From positions 682,001 through 746,000 of the forward strand of contig NZ_BIFS01000002.1 in assembly GCF_003967555.1 (NCBI RefSeq): a DNA stretch of 64,000 nucleotides, given 5' to 3'. The stretch's first letter is position 1, and each line of letters opens with the position of its first letter. This DNA is from Dictyobacter kobayashii (lineage in GTDB: Bacteria > Chloroflexota > Ktedonobacteria > Ktedonobacterales > Ktedonobacteraceae). The notes under the pieces were generated by a model that searched no databases, was not told the origin of the DNA, and saw only the letters and a list, made by a program, of their open reading frames with translations. This document shows positions 54,388-63,032 of this stretch, piece by piece. A program made the position numbers and the translations under genes.

Positions 54388-54591
54388 AAATAGGTACTCA
54401 CTTTCTTCTACACGTACACCAGACACTGTAACTATGAACTGCCAATTATAGCACAGCTTGATAGGCAATTCAGGTTACCACTAATAATAGTTATCTATAA
54501 AGTTTACGTATGCTTCAGAGATTTAGATGTTGTAAGGTATAAAACTATTTTCTTTGCTTATTTATTCCTTTTGCATTTATAATTTTGTGTG

Positions 54592-55004
54592 GGCGTCCGC
54601 TGGCGCGTCCGAATTTATGAATGAGTGGGGCCGGGGCGCGCCGCGCCCCGGCCCCACTCATTCATAAATTCGGACGCGCTGCAAAGCCAATTATGCTTTT
54701 TGGTATTGCGTAGCACATACGGCGCACCTCGGCCCCACTCATTCATAAATTCGGACGCGCTGCAAAGCCAATTATGCTTTTTGGTATTGCGTAGCACATA
54801 CGGCGCGCCCCGGCCCCACTCATTCATAAATTCGGACGCGCCAGCGGACGCCAATTATGCTTTTTGGTATTGCGTAGCACATACGGCGCGCCTCGGCCCC
54901 ACTCATTCATAAATTCGGACGCGCTGCAAAGCCAGTTATGCTTTTTGGTATTGCGCAGCACATACGGCGCGCCCCGGCCCCACTCATTCATAACATTTCG
55001 GGCA
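54592..55004. repeat. 81-bp tandem repeat array headed by a 36-bp inverted repeat
   Basis: GGCCCCACTCATTCATAAAT begins units at 54650, 54731, 54812, 54895 and 54976 (spacing 81, 81, 83, 81). Each unit contains AATTATGCTTTTTGGTATTG and GCACATACGGCGC. The first unit is mirrored by a perfect 36-bp arm at 54605-54640 facing 54642-54677. The third unit carries GCCAGCGGACGCC in place of GCTGCAAAGCC; the same GGCGTCCGCTGGC is found, inverted, at the left edge (54593), so the left arm is an inverted copy of that variant. Open frames in the array only reflect the 27-codon period. Confidence 0.88.
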
Positions 55005-55014
55005 TGCTGCTTAT

Positions 55015-55683
55015 TTATGCGTGTCGGGTCAGTCGCTGAGCCAGTGTGTTGCCCAGCCATTGAATAAGTTGGACCAGCACAATCAATAATACCACGGTCA
55101 CGACCATCACCGGCGTCTCGAAGCGCTGGTAGCCATAGCGGATAGCCAGGTCGCCCAGACCACCAGCACCTACCGCGCCCGCGATAGCTGAATAACCGAT
55201 CAGGCTGATAATCGTGATGGCAATGCCCAGAATCAACGAGGGCAGGGACTCGGGAATTAATACTTTAAGGATGATCTGCCAGGCATTACATCCCATGGCT
55301 TTGGCGGCCTCAACCACGCCGCTATCAACTTCACGCAGTGAGGTCTCCGCCACGCGTCCAAAGAATGGGATGGCCGCCACCGTCAGGGGCACAATAGCCG
55401 CCGAGGTACCAATAGTGGTGCCCACTAGCAAGCGTGTAAAAGGGGTAATGGCAACCAGCAGAATAATGAAGGGCAGCGACCGACCAATATTGACAATAAA
55501 TCCCAGGATCTGATGCAGCCAGGTCTGTTGGAGCAAACCATTACGGTCCGTAATCACCAACAAAATACCTAGCGGCAAGCCGATCAGAATAGTAAAAATG
55601 GTAGAGATAACCACCATCCATAGCGTGTCCTGCGTGGCTTGCAGAAGATCCGGCAGCAGATACGACCAGTAATTCCAATCCAT
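55015..55683 (-). CDS. metI: Methionine ABC transporter permease MetI
   Basis: 222 residues with five membrane helices. The coupling-helix EAA motif is VEAAKAMGCNAWQIILKVLI, and GYSAIAGAVGAGGLGDLAIR is a MetI signature near residue 170. It forms the membrane channel for D- or L-methionine uptake with MetN and MetQ. Its ATG overlaps the stop of metN by one base (TGATG, 55681-55685), so translation is coupled. The tandem-repeat array begins 11 bases beyond its stop codon. Confidence 0.94.
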   Translation of the reverse strand: MDWNYWSYLLPDLLQATQDTLWMVVISTIFTILIGLPLGILLVITDRNGLLQQTWLHQILGFIVNIGRSLPFIILLVAITPFTRLLVGTTIGTSAAIVPLTVAAIPFFGRVAETSLREVDSGVVEAAKAMGCNAWQIILKVLIPESLPSLILGIAITIISLIGYSAIAGAVGAGGLGDLAIRYGYQRFETPVMVVTVVLLIVLVQLIQWLGNTLAQRLTRHA

Positions 55684-56663
55684 CAGTTATTCACCTCCAC
55701 TCGCAAGCCAAGACTCCTCAAATAGTCCACTGCCTGTTCAAATTGCTCACCCACAAATTCGGCCTGCAACTGTCCCACCCGCTGCTCACCAAATTTCTCA
55801 ATATTGCCGCTCAAGATATTGACGTTTAAATCAAAACGCCGAATCAAATTCGAGAGTACCGGTTCATCCGCGCTATTGCCAGCAAATGAGATGGTAACCA
55901 CACGGGCACCTGGCTGGGCCGCATAGCTCTGGGGGCGAGGGAAAAGACTCTGGGCCAGGCGAGACTCGGGACGCGCCGCCAGGTCCCCGACGCGACCCTG
56001 CTCAACCAGTTTTCCGGCCTCTAAAATGGCGACCTGGTGGCAGATCTGTTTGACCACCCCCATTTCGTGGGTAATCAGCAGGATGGTTAGCCCCATACGC
56101 CGGTTTAGATCCTGCAACAGCTCAAGAATGGAATGGGTTGTCTGCGGATCAAGGGCCGAAGTGGCCTCATCTGATAACAAGACCTCTGGTTGACCGGCCA
56201 GAGCACGGGCGATGCCTACACGTTGTTTCTGCCCACCAGAAAGTTGCGCGGGATAAGCGTTGGCACGTTGCTCCAGGCCAACCAGGGCCAGCAATTCTTT
56301 TACTCGCTGCTGGCACGCTGTCCGACTATAACCCATTACCTCAAGTGGAAAGGCTATATTATCGGCAATCGTGCGTGAACTTAGTAGATTAAAATGCTGG
56401 AAAATCATGCCGATATGCTGCCGCGCCTGGCGGAGGGCACTTCCACCCAGGGTAGTCATTTCCTGCCCATTGACAAAAATAGAGCCCGAGCTGGGCCGCT
56501 CTAACAGATTCACGCAGCGAATCAACGTGCTCTTGCCAGCACCACTCTGGCCCAGCACACCAAAAATCTCGCCTTTTGGGACCTCTAAACTGACTTTATC
56601 CAGCGCAACAATCGCTTTTTCGCCCTGGCCATACACTTTACTCAAATCACTAATTGTTATCAT
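55683..56663 (-). CDS. metN: Methionine ABC transporter ATPase MetN
   Basis: 326 residues from ATG 56663 (MITISDLSKVYGQG), chosen for the GGGGG stretch 8 bases upstream. Walker A is GQSGAGKSTL, the Q-loop MIFQHFNLL, the ABC signature LSGGQKQRVGIARAL, Walker B VLLSDEATSALD, and the switch His is in LLITHEMG. The last 90 residues, from RVVTISFAGNSADEPVLSNL to the end, form the NIL (C2) domain, which binds methionine and slows transport when it is abundant. Middle gene of metQ-metN-metI, as transcribed leftward. Confidence 0.95.
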   Translation of the reverse strand: MITISDLSKVYGQGEKAIVALDKVSLEVPKGEIFGVLGQSGAGKSTLIRCVNLLERPSSGSIFVNGQEMTTLGGSALRQARQHIGMIFQHFNLLSSRTIADNIAFPLEVMGYSRTACQQRVKELLALVGLEQRANAYPAQLSGGQKQRVGIARALAGQPEVLLSDEATSALDPQTTHSILELLQDLNRRMGLTILLITHEMGVVKQICHQVAILEAGKLVEQGRVGDLAARPESRLAQSLFPRPQSYAAQPGARVVTISFAGNSADEPVLSNLIRRFDLNVNILSGNIEKFGEQRVGQLQAEFVGEQFEQAVDYLRSLGLRVEVNN

Positions 56664-56744
56664 CACATTTCCCCCTGGCAAATGTTACCAAAAACCTCCA
56701 TCGTTATTCATCACGTTCTGAATGCCACGATGGAGGCTAAGAAT

Positions 56745-56774
56745 CAGCCTGCCTTTGCATGCAAAGGCAGGCTG
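56745..56774. repeat. 30-base perfect palindrome between metQ and metN
   Basis: CAGCCTGCCTTTGCA followed at once by its reverse complement. It starts 18 bases past the metQ stop. It has no T-run and so probably is a processing or stabilising hairpin that sets metQ level above metNI. Confidence 0.75.
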
Positions 56775-56791
56775 GAGATCAGCATCGCTAT

Positions 56792-57625
56792 CTAGAAAGC
56801 AGGGATTACCGATCCTTTGTATTTATCCTGAATGAATTTTTTGACCTCGGGAGAATTGAGCAATTTGGCCAGTTTGGTGACACCAGGATCATTCTCGTGA
56901 CCCTTCATGACAGCCAGCACATTGGCGTAGGGATTGCCCTGCCCCTTTTCCAGTGCCAGTGCATCTCTAGAGGGGGTCAAGCCTACAGTCAAAGCATAGT
57001 TGCCGTTAATCACGGAGAGCGTGGTATCGTCCAGCGAGCGTGGTAACTGAGCGGCTTCCAACTCTTTGATCTGCAAATTTTTGGGATTGCTGGCAATGTC
57101 ATGTACAGTTGCGCCAACACCAGCGCCACTTCTGAGCGTGATCAATCCATGATCAGCCAGCAACTGCAGGGCACGACCACCATTTGTGACATCATTAGGG
57201 ATTGCCACGACCGCGCCATTCGGAACCTCGTTGAGAGATTTTACTTTATGCGCGTAAATGCCAAGTGGCTCGATATGCACTTTAGCCACCGCGACCATAT
57301 TCATGCCATGCTGCTGGTTGAAATCTTCCATATAAGGGACATGCTGGAAGAAGTTAGCATCGATCTGGCCATCTCTCAAGGCCAGGTTAGGCTGTACATA
57401 ATCAGTAAACTCAACAACCTGGATTTTCAGGCCTGCTTTAGCCGCCAGGTTATCACTGATATAGCGGAGAATTTCAGCATGGGGCGTAGGGGATGCACCA
57501 ACTTTGATGGTCGTCACCCCATTGGATGAAGTGCTGCTCCCCTGGTTGGCACTTCCACCACAGGCAGCCAACACAGTGGCTAGCAAGGCACATAGGATGA
57601 CAAAATTAAGCTTCAACGAACGCAT
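56792..57625 (-). CDS. metQ: Methionine-binding lipoprotein MetQ (NlpA family)
   Basis: 277 residues. Lipoprotein signal peptide MRSLKLNFVILCALLATVLA ending in ACGG. The NlpA-family phrases IKVGASPTPHAEILRYI, VVEFTDYVQPNLALRDGQID, ANFFQHVPYM and VAIPNDVTNGGRALQLLADH are all in place. The protein sits on the outer face of the membrane and hands methionine to MetNI. First gene of the leftward metQNI operon; GAAGGGAA lies before the ATG. No SAM-I riboswitch pattern was seen in the 270 bases upstream, so control is not by the common SAM element. Confidence 0.94.
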   Translation of the reverse strand: MRSLKLNFVILCALLATVLAACGGSANQGSSTSSNGVTTIKVGASPTPHAEILRYISDNLAAKAGLKIQVVEFTDYVQPNLALRDGQIDANFFQHVPYMEDFNQQHGMNMVAVAKVHIEPLGIYAHKVKSLNEVPNGAVVAIPNDVTNGGRALQLLADHGLITLRSGAGVGATVHDIASNPKNLQIKELEAAQLPRSLDDTTLSVINGNYALTVGLTPSRDALALEKGQGNPYANVLAVMKGHENDPGVTKLAKLLNSPEVKKFIQDKYKGSVIPAF

Positions 57626-57729
57626 TTAACAGGTTCCCTTCTGAGACAAAAAGATCTTAAGAATATGTCTGACCCTCATGATCGCCCCGCTCTTCATGCC
57701 TGATTTTGCACGCATTCGGAGCGCAAAAA

Positions 57730-57788
57730 GTTTTCTTATATGGTGCGAAAATTGCGTTGTACACAATTTTCGCACCATATAAGAAAAC
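57730..57788. repeat. Dispersed AT-flanked hairpin, copy E
   Basis: A 25-bp perfect stem (57730-57754 with 57764-57788) around a nine-base loop; the arm reads GTTTTCTTATATGGTGCGAA then AATTG. Flanking boxes CATTCGGAGCGC and GTGCGGGTGCGCCAG. It lies upstream of metQ and past the end of the histidine kinase gene. Confidence 0.8.
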
Positions 57789-57902
57789 ATGTGCGGGTGC
57801 GCCAGATGTATTGCTTATAAATAAAATCTCTAAATACAACAATATGATAAGCGCCTATATATTAATCATAACAATCTTGATAAATTTTGTCAACTACTTA
57901 AT

Positions 57903-59042
57903 TTATCGAGAAAGTTGTACAAAAAATGTGGTACCAGTATCTAGAGAGGTTTCTACCCAGATACGACCATGATGCTGCTCAATGATTTCTTTACAGATAG
58001 CCAGGCCGAGGCCCCAGCCCGGCTGGGTCGCTTCAGCCTCTGGAGTACGGTAAAAAGGTTCAAAGATATGCTGACGAACATCCTCTAATAGAGGAAGACC
58101 ATCGTTCTGTACCTTCAGGAGCACTTCGCGATTCTTTTGCTCAATGGTCACATTAATAGCTGTATCAGTAACTGAATACTTTATAGCGTTACTAATGAGG
58201 TTGGTGGCCACCTGAGACAGCCGCTTTTTATCCGCATAGAGCTCAATATGTTCTTCACACTCATGGAAAACAATAATACGGTTGGAGACTGCATGCTGCT
58301 CGCCAACGACTTCCAGGCAGATTTCAACGATATCACAAGTTTCAAAATGGAGTGGTAAGTTGCCAGCATAGAGACTATTGAGATCCAAAAGATCATCCAG
58401 CAACATTTGCATATCCTCGGCTCGGGCCGCTATTTTTTCAAAATGCGCTTGCATGATAGGCAATGGAACCTCATAATCAGACTCCCGTAATCTACGCAAA
58501 GCCAGCTGCGCTTGACCGCGTACCGTTGTCAGTGGTGTTCTTAGCTCATGGGTAGCGCGCGTTATAAAATGATCCTTTAGGGAGACTGCCTGCTCAAGCT
58601 GATGATTAACATGCATTAACTTTCGTTGCATGACGATCGATCGGCCAATCAAGGCGATTACAATCAGGTCAGAAAGCACAAAAGGCCCACCGATCGCCGT
58701 ATCACGAACAATGTCAGTTGTAAAAATACCAGGCATAATATAAAACTGGGTCGCCAGCAACCCTAATATCAGCGAGAACAAACCCGGTCCGACTCCCCAT
58801 GTTAAAGCAACAACAATAGAGATCAGTCCTAGAGGAGCAATAGCAAAGTATGGCGCGCGCTCCATAAAAGTATCGACATATTTTAAGATAACCATCGAAA
58901 CTATAAGTATACAACTGGCGAGATAGCCAAAGAGGGACGTATACACGAAGGCAAATGCTCCTCGTGGAGATGATCGTGTAGCGGGCCTCCGGAATAAACT
59001 CTGCATTAATTTAAAACCCTTTGATCCCTGGAATTGTCCCAT
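57903..59042 (-). CDS. Membrane sensor histidine kinase, orphan
   Basis: 379 residues (start may be ATG 59006). Four membrane helices in residues 30-145, with the phrase FAIAPLGLISIVVALTWGVG, resemble the DUF4118 module of KdpD-like kinases. Then a coiled stretch, the H-box RATHELRTPLTTVRGQAQL with the phosphorylated His, the N-box QVATNLISNAIKYS, the F-box FEPFYR and the G2-box GWGLGLAICKEI. The G1-box, normally DxGxG, reads VQNDGLPL, so its Asp and second Gly are altered; nucleotide binding may be weaker. No response regulator gene is next to it. It would sense a membrane or cytoplasmic signal and phosphorylate an unknown partner. Confidence 0.9.
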   Translation of the reverse strand: MGQFQGSKGFKLMQSLFRRPATRSSPRGAFAFVYTSLFGYLASCILIVSMVILKYVDTFMERAPYFAIAPLGLISIVVALTWGVGPGLFSLILGLLATQFYIMPGIFTTDIVRDTAIGGPFVLSDLIVIALIGRSIVMQRKLMHVNHQLEQAVSLKDHFITRATHELRTPLTTVRGQAQLALRRLRESDYEVPLPIMQAHFEKIAARAEDMQMLLDDLLDLNSLYAGNLPLHFETCDIVEICLEVVGEQHAVSNRIIVFHECEEHIELYADKKRLSQVATNLISNAIKYSVTDTAINVTIEQKNREVLLKVQNDGLPLLEDVRQHIFEPFYRTPEAEATQPGWGLGLAICKEIIEQHHGRIWVETSLDTGTTFFVQLSR

Positions 59043-59045
59043 ACC

Positions 59046-59221
59046 ATTTAAAAAGCAATCGTAAACGCCGCTCGATTGTGGCTAGCTCCGCTGCTACGGG
59101 CTCAGCCATTCAACTTAATCAGTTGCAAGCAAACGGGGGTGCCTCTCAGGCAGCTGCGCTCATACGATTGAACGGCATACCACTAATAGCTTTGATGGAT
59201 TGTAAAATGAAGCTTCGAACC
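59046..59221. repeat. Dispersed repeat shared with 29617-29735
   Basis: AAAAAGCAATCGTAAACGCC, then GGCTAGCTCCGCTGCTACGG and CATTCAAC, is a changed copy of 29617 onward; the far parts GATTGAA and GCTTTGATGGATTG also recur there. Nothing coding was seen. Confidence 0.45.
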
Positions 59222-59611
59222 TGAAAAATCATATATCTATAGACCGTATATACTAGAAACGTCCGCAAGCAGTGCGAAGAGTCACCCGTTAAAACCAGCC
59301 TTGCGAAAAATTAGCATATTAAAGCGCTACAATGGCACTGCTAGCAGTGCGCAGGACACGCAAACCAAAGTGTATATTAGCGATAGAGACGCGCTCAGCA
59401 TGATTGTGAGCAAATTGGTAGGGCAATGGGCAGCCGGGTTCGGGCGGCAGAGGATCAAAGCCATAGGTTGTAATGCCAAGAGGGCAAGAAAGCGGGAATC
59501 CCTGATGGCAGGAAAAAGATAAGGGGCAACCAGCGAACCTGGATCATGAACGGCGATGGCTGCCCGCCACTTCTCATTGGTCAGATAGATGACGAACAGC
59601 CGATGATTGAA
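59222..59611. other. 390-bp gap, possible remnant of a lost gene
   Basis: Read leftward, one frame gives GITTYGFDPLPPEPGCPLPY and QFAHNHAERVSIANIHFGLR before a stop at about 59330, which looks like the C-terminus of a real protein, but no start or ribosome site is found and the frame is not open further. Remnant or chance. Confidence 0.3.
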
Positions 59612-60328
59612 TTAGCTGATCTGCTCGCCTCGGCTCACCTGAGACTGATTTACAATATGGGGGAAACCGTCTTTACAATCGACGATATATCTGGCGGCTG
59701 CACCATCTGTATAGGCTGTTCCAGCCACGGTATGATAGCCTCGCGATGCCTGTCTGCGACCAGGAATAACTTTGCCAGGAGGAATACTATAAAGAATTTC
59801 GCCGGTGAATTCACGCTCACGCTCTTTAAGGGTCACCACCTCGCCTGGACGATACTCACCTTCACTGGGCGGGCCAAAAAGCTTAACAAACTGCTGCTTA
59901 TCTTCCCGATCAAACACATAGGGTTCGTAGACGCGCTGTCCGTTTTTAATTGTTTCAGCGATGGGGATACGCTCATCGGTTTCCAGCGTAATAATCCACA
60001 GGCTCAAAAATTCCTCTGGCTTGGACACATCCACCGGACTCCACATCAAGACTTTGACGCCTGAATGGGCATGCGCACTCTTGAGGGCTGCCTGGGCCAA
60101 TAGCTGGATCTGCACACGGCGCAAAATATAATCACGCTCAATCTGACTGAACTCTATAAGGCGAGCAATATCAATACCATTAACGTTTACAATTGCCTGC
60201 ATTCCATATTGTTCCCAGTCGATAGGACCCAGCTTGAAATTGAGTTCATCACAGATAGCAGCTATCTGCTTAATTTTCTGACTGGCCTCTTGTTGTTCCT
60301 CAACCATGTTTCGACGTGAATAGGTCAT
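59612..60328 (-). CDS. Hypothetical protein (238 aa)
   Basis: ATG 60328 (MTYSRRNMVEEQQEASQKIK) is chosen because GAGAGGAGC ends 8 bases upstream; the frame is open 30 codons more. No membrane helix, signal peptide or known motif. Helix-rich N-terminus (residues 8-85, LLAQAALKSAHAHSG), then alternating strands (VLMWSPVDVSKPEEFLSLWI, ITLETDERIP) and a Gly/Arg-rich end (PPGKVIPGRRQASRGYHTVA). The balanced composition and good ribosome site make it a probable real gene of unknown role. It stands alone. Confidence 0.6.
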   Translation of the reverse strand: MTYSRRNMVEEQQEASQKIKQIAAICDELNFKLGPIDWEQYGMQAIVNVNGIDIARLIEFSQIERDYILRRVQIQLLAQAALKSAHAHSGVKVLMWSPVDVSKPEEFLSLWIITLETDERIPIAETIKNGQRVYEPYVFDREDKQQFVKLFGPPSEGEYRPGEVVTLKEREREFTGEILYSIPPGKVIPGRRQASRGYHTVAGTAYTDGAAARYIVDCKDGFPHIVNQSQVSRGEQIS

Positions 60329-60836
60329 GATATATAAGCTCCTCTCAAGCAGCATGGTACATCTGCTTGCTGGCTGGTGAAACATTCCGTGCTGAACATA
60401 AGAGGAATGTGTCATCAATTGGGCAAACTACTTAACTATATAAGCTCGGTTCCCTGGAAGGTTGCCTGATCTTCCGAAGCAAACTCTGCAGTAAAAACGG
60501 TATTAAAACGGCAGAGTTAGTCGCAATTGAGTGGCGTTGACAATTGCGTTTAATGGCCCGCTGGAAATTTTTTTGATGTGGATAACCGCTACAACAAATT
60601 CCACTTCTATAAGTTCCTATCAGAAATGTCGTAGTTTCTCAGGATATGAACGAGTCATACATGTAGGCCTAGAAATTCTGCGCAAATCCTGAGAGGAAAA
60701 ATATTGGTGTATATTTTTTCACTTACTATTAAGTCACATTTTATGGAGCACTGTCAACATTCGATGACTTTAAGAAGTTTGGCACACAAATCAATATGGC
60801 AAAATAAGACTTTTAAAGAGTCCTGATTTACCATCC
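60329..60836. other. 500-bp gap
   Basis: AT-rich, no gene, strong hairpin or operator recognised except the promoter-like region expected before the 59612 gene. Confidence 0.4.
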
Positions 60837-61060
60837 AGGGCTCTTTGATGTTTCTCTCTGGCGCCTGCGGCGCCGGGCTGGGAGTGTGGAGTGTGTGTGT
60901 GGGCGGCTGCGGCCGCCCACACACACACTCCACACAGGAAAGATAGTGTCTTTCTTCCCTTGCTCGTCATCTCCATGTTTGCAGGTGGGTGGGCGGTTGC
61001 GGTCGCCCATCACACACTCCACACAGGAAAGAATGGATATTGTATCGCTTGCTCGTGATC
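60837..61060. repeat. GTGGAG/CTCCAC palindromic repeat, copy with two palindromes
   Basis: CAGGGCTCTTTGATGTTTCT, then GGCGCCTGCGGCGCCGGGC, GTGGAGTGTGTGTGTGGGC and its mirror ending CACACTCCAC, then ACAGGAAAGA; after 70 bases a second, partial palindrome GGTGGGTGGGCGGTTGCGGT with CGCCCATCACACACTCCAC and again ACAGGAAAGA. The tail GCTTGCTCGTGATCTCTGGA matches the tail of the 50063 copy. It looks like two copies joined. Confidence 0.75.
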
Positions 61061-61211
61061 TCTGGATTGACAATATAGAGCATAAAATTTATAATACGCC
61101 ATACATGCTGATAGGCCATGGAGCTATGTGGTAGCATGCATTATTGCATAAACCGCAATAATAGCTATCATTATTATTAAAGTCCATGGAGAGAAGGGGA
61201 GGGTGGAAGGG

Positions 61212-61982
61212 ATGGAACAACCACTTGTATCATGTATCATGCCGACAAAAAACCGACGCGGCTTTGTCGAGCAGGCTTTAGGCTATTTTGAAAAACAAGA
61301 TTATCCCAATAAAGAGCTCATTATTGTAGATGATGGTGAGGACCTGGTGGTAGACCTTGTAGCCCAACGTCCTTATGTGCGCTATTTCGCCCCTCAATAT
61401 ATCCATAGTGTGGGCGCCAAACGTAATTTCGCCTGTGAGGCTGCCCGGGGAGAACTGATTTGCCACTGGGATGACGATGACTGGTATTCTCCAACCCGGC
61501 TCTCTTACCAGGTCGCTCCTTTGCTCACTAACACAGCGGATATTACAGGTCTCCATTTACATACCGTGCTGGACATACAAAAAATGCAGGGCTGGCAATG
61601 TGCTGACGCCAGTACATCAGCCATGGGAGTTGAGGGCATGCACTATGGCACTATGCTATATCGCAAACAGCTGTGGAGCAACTGCGCCCGCTTTCAAGAT
61701 AGCCCTAAAGGCGACGATGGCTCGGGATTTGTAAGGCGGCTGATAAATCTTGGTGCCCGCGTCTGCACCCTCCCTTGCGCTAATCACCAGATCTATGTAC
61801 GACACGGTAAGAATATTTGGAAATATCAGCCAGGTACCAGTATCAGTAACGAAAAGTGGTATCGGGTGAATGTAGAACAATGTATGTCGCGCGAGGAGAT
61901 CAGCTTCTACCAGCAGGTACATCTACAACTCTTACAGAAGAGCATATCTTATCCCCCCGGCGTTCTCTTAAAGAACGCATAG
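61212..61982 (+). CDS. Glycosyltransferase family 2
   Basis: 256 residues from ATG 61212 with GGGGAGG upstream. GT-A fold features: VSCIMPTKNRRGFVEQALGY, then ELIIVDDGEDLVVDL (nucleotide-binding strand), VGAKRNFACEAARGELICHW and the metal-binding DDDDW (W-D-D-D-D-W at about residue 92). FVRRLINLGARVCTLPCANH follows in the acceptor part. It adds a sugar from a nucleotide-sugar to an unknown acceptor, in the cytoplasm at the membrane. No membrane helix. No other polysaccharide gene adjacent. Confidence 0.9.
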   Translation: MEQPLVSCIMPTKNRRGFVEQALGYFEKQDYPNKELIIVDDGEDLVVDLVAQRPYVRYFAPQYIHSVGAKRNFACEAARGELICHWDDDDWYSPTRLSYQVAPLLTNTADITGLHLHTVLDIQKMQGWQCADASTSAMGVEGMHYGTMLYRKQLWSNCARFQDSPKGDDGSGFVRRLINLGARVCTLPCANHQIYVRHGKNIWKYQPGTSISNEKWYRVNVEQCMSREEISFYQQVHLQLLQKSISYPPGVLLKNA

Positions 61983-62025
61983 GGAATCATATTACCAGAA
62001 AATTTATATCATTGGCATTTTCATT

Positions 62026-62079
62026 GAGGCACCAGGACAAACATAGAGGTGCCAGGACAACATAATATAAGTGCCAGAC
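62026..62079. repeat. Short direct repeats like the end of an IS21-type element
   Basis: GAGGCACCAGGACA (62026), GAGGTGCCAGGACA (62045) and AAGTGCCAGACA (62068) are spaced 19 and about 22 bases. Read leftward they give TGTCTGGCACTT, TGTCCTGGCACCTC, TGTCCTGGTGCCTC. IS21-family ends have such multiple short repeats; no istA or istB gene is near, so this would be a solo end. Uncertain. Confidence 0.35.
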
Positions 62080-62367
62080 AGGCTAATGTAGCCGGACAGT
62101 TAACTGCAGAAAAAATGGTAGAGCATGGATTTTGTTAGATAATATAGGAATTAATGCACAATAATTCGGCCAGACATGACTTTTGCGACTATAACAGTTA
62201 TACTCTCCACAGAAACAATGGCAACAACCAGATATCCCTTACAGCCTTACGCAAGGATGACCGGGAATTGCGGTCATCCAGAACGCCGGCTATAAATGTA
62301 ATGAAACGCGCCGGTGTTAACAAAAGACAGTCTATGGACATTGTTCCTGATGGAGATATAAAAGTAC

Positions 62368-63032
62368 ATGAATAATCCACCAATCAATAAAATTATCGGG
62401 CCACATCGCGGTCAACCAGTGCTCATGGCAGGCGAGCAACTGGAACAGGCACGGGCGGCAATGATCATGATGCATGGTCGAGGTGCGTCAGCCCGCGATA
62501 TTCTGGGTCTATCAAATGAGTTGCAGCAGCCGGGCTTTGTCTATATTGCCCCCAGGCAGCAGGAAGTACCTGGTATCCAACCAGCTTCCTGGCCCCACTT
62601 AACAGCAATGAGCCCGAGCTCTCATCGGCGCTATCGGTCATTGCGCAATTGCTCGATAGTCTGGCAGAGGCAGGGATCGCGCCTGAACGCACTATCCTGC
62701 TAGGTTTTTCGCAGGGCGCCTGTCTTTCACTGGAATTCGCAGCCCGCAACGCACGCCGTTATGGTGGTATTGCGGCGCTGAGTGGCGGCTTGATCGGACC
62801 AAACACCATCGTACGTGACTATCCCGGCTCGCTCTCTGGCACACCCGCCATCCTCGGCTGTAGCGATAAAGACCCCCATATCCCCAGGGAACGGGTCGAT
62901 CTATCCGCGGACGTCCTGCAACGCATGGGTGCAACCGTAACCAAACGCATCTACCCGCAGATGGGTCACACCGTAAATGATGATGAAATTGAGCTCGTCA
63001 ATGCCATGATGAAAGCCCTCGTTAGCGCATAA
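62368..63032 (+). pseudogene. Phospholipase/carboxylesterase (PF02230 type), one-base frameshift
   Basis: ATG 62368. AAMIMMHGRGASARDILGLS is the N-terminal strand and oxyanion loop. At the five-C run 62549-62553 the frame breaks: with one more C it reads IAPQAAGSTWYPTSFLAPL, and continues to LLGFSQGACLSLEFA (nucleophile Ser), GCSDKDPHIP (Asp) and YPQMGHTVNDDE (His) up to 63032, a complete 221-residue esterase. As sequenced, the frame ends at 62703 and the rest has no start. The catalytic triad is whole, which argues for a sequencing error or a very recent mutation. Such enzymes hydrolyse short acyl esters or lysophospholipids. Confidence 0.82.

Noticed and set aside
54592-55004. CRISPR array
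   Set aside because: Units are contiguous 81-bp tandem copies with no variable spacers and no cas genes nearby.
54615-55067. Repetitive open frames (27-residue period) on both strands
   Set aside because: The 81-bp repeat period is a multiple of three and keeps any frame open. No ribosome site or start fits, and the 83-bp unit breaks the period.
57626-57900. SAM riboswitch upstream of metQ
   Set aside because: Expected by function, but the conserved core phrases of SAM-I were not found; a GATCATGAGGGTC phrase alone was not enough to call another SAM class.
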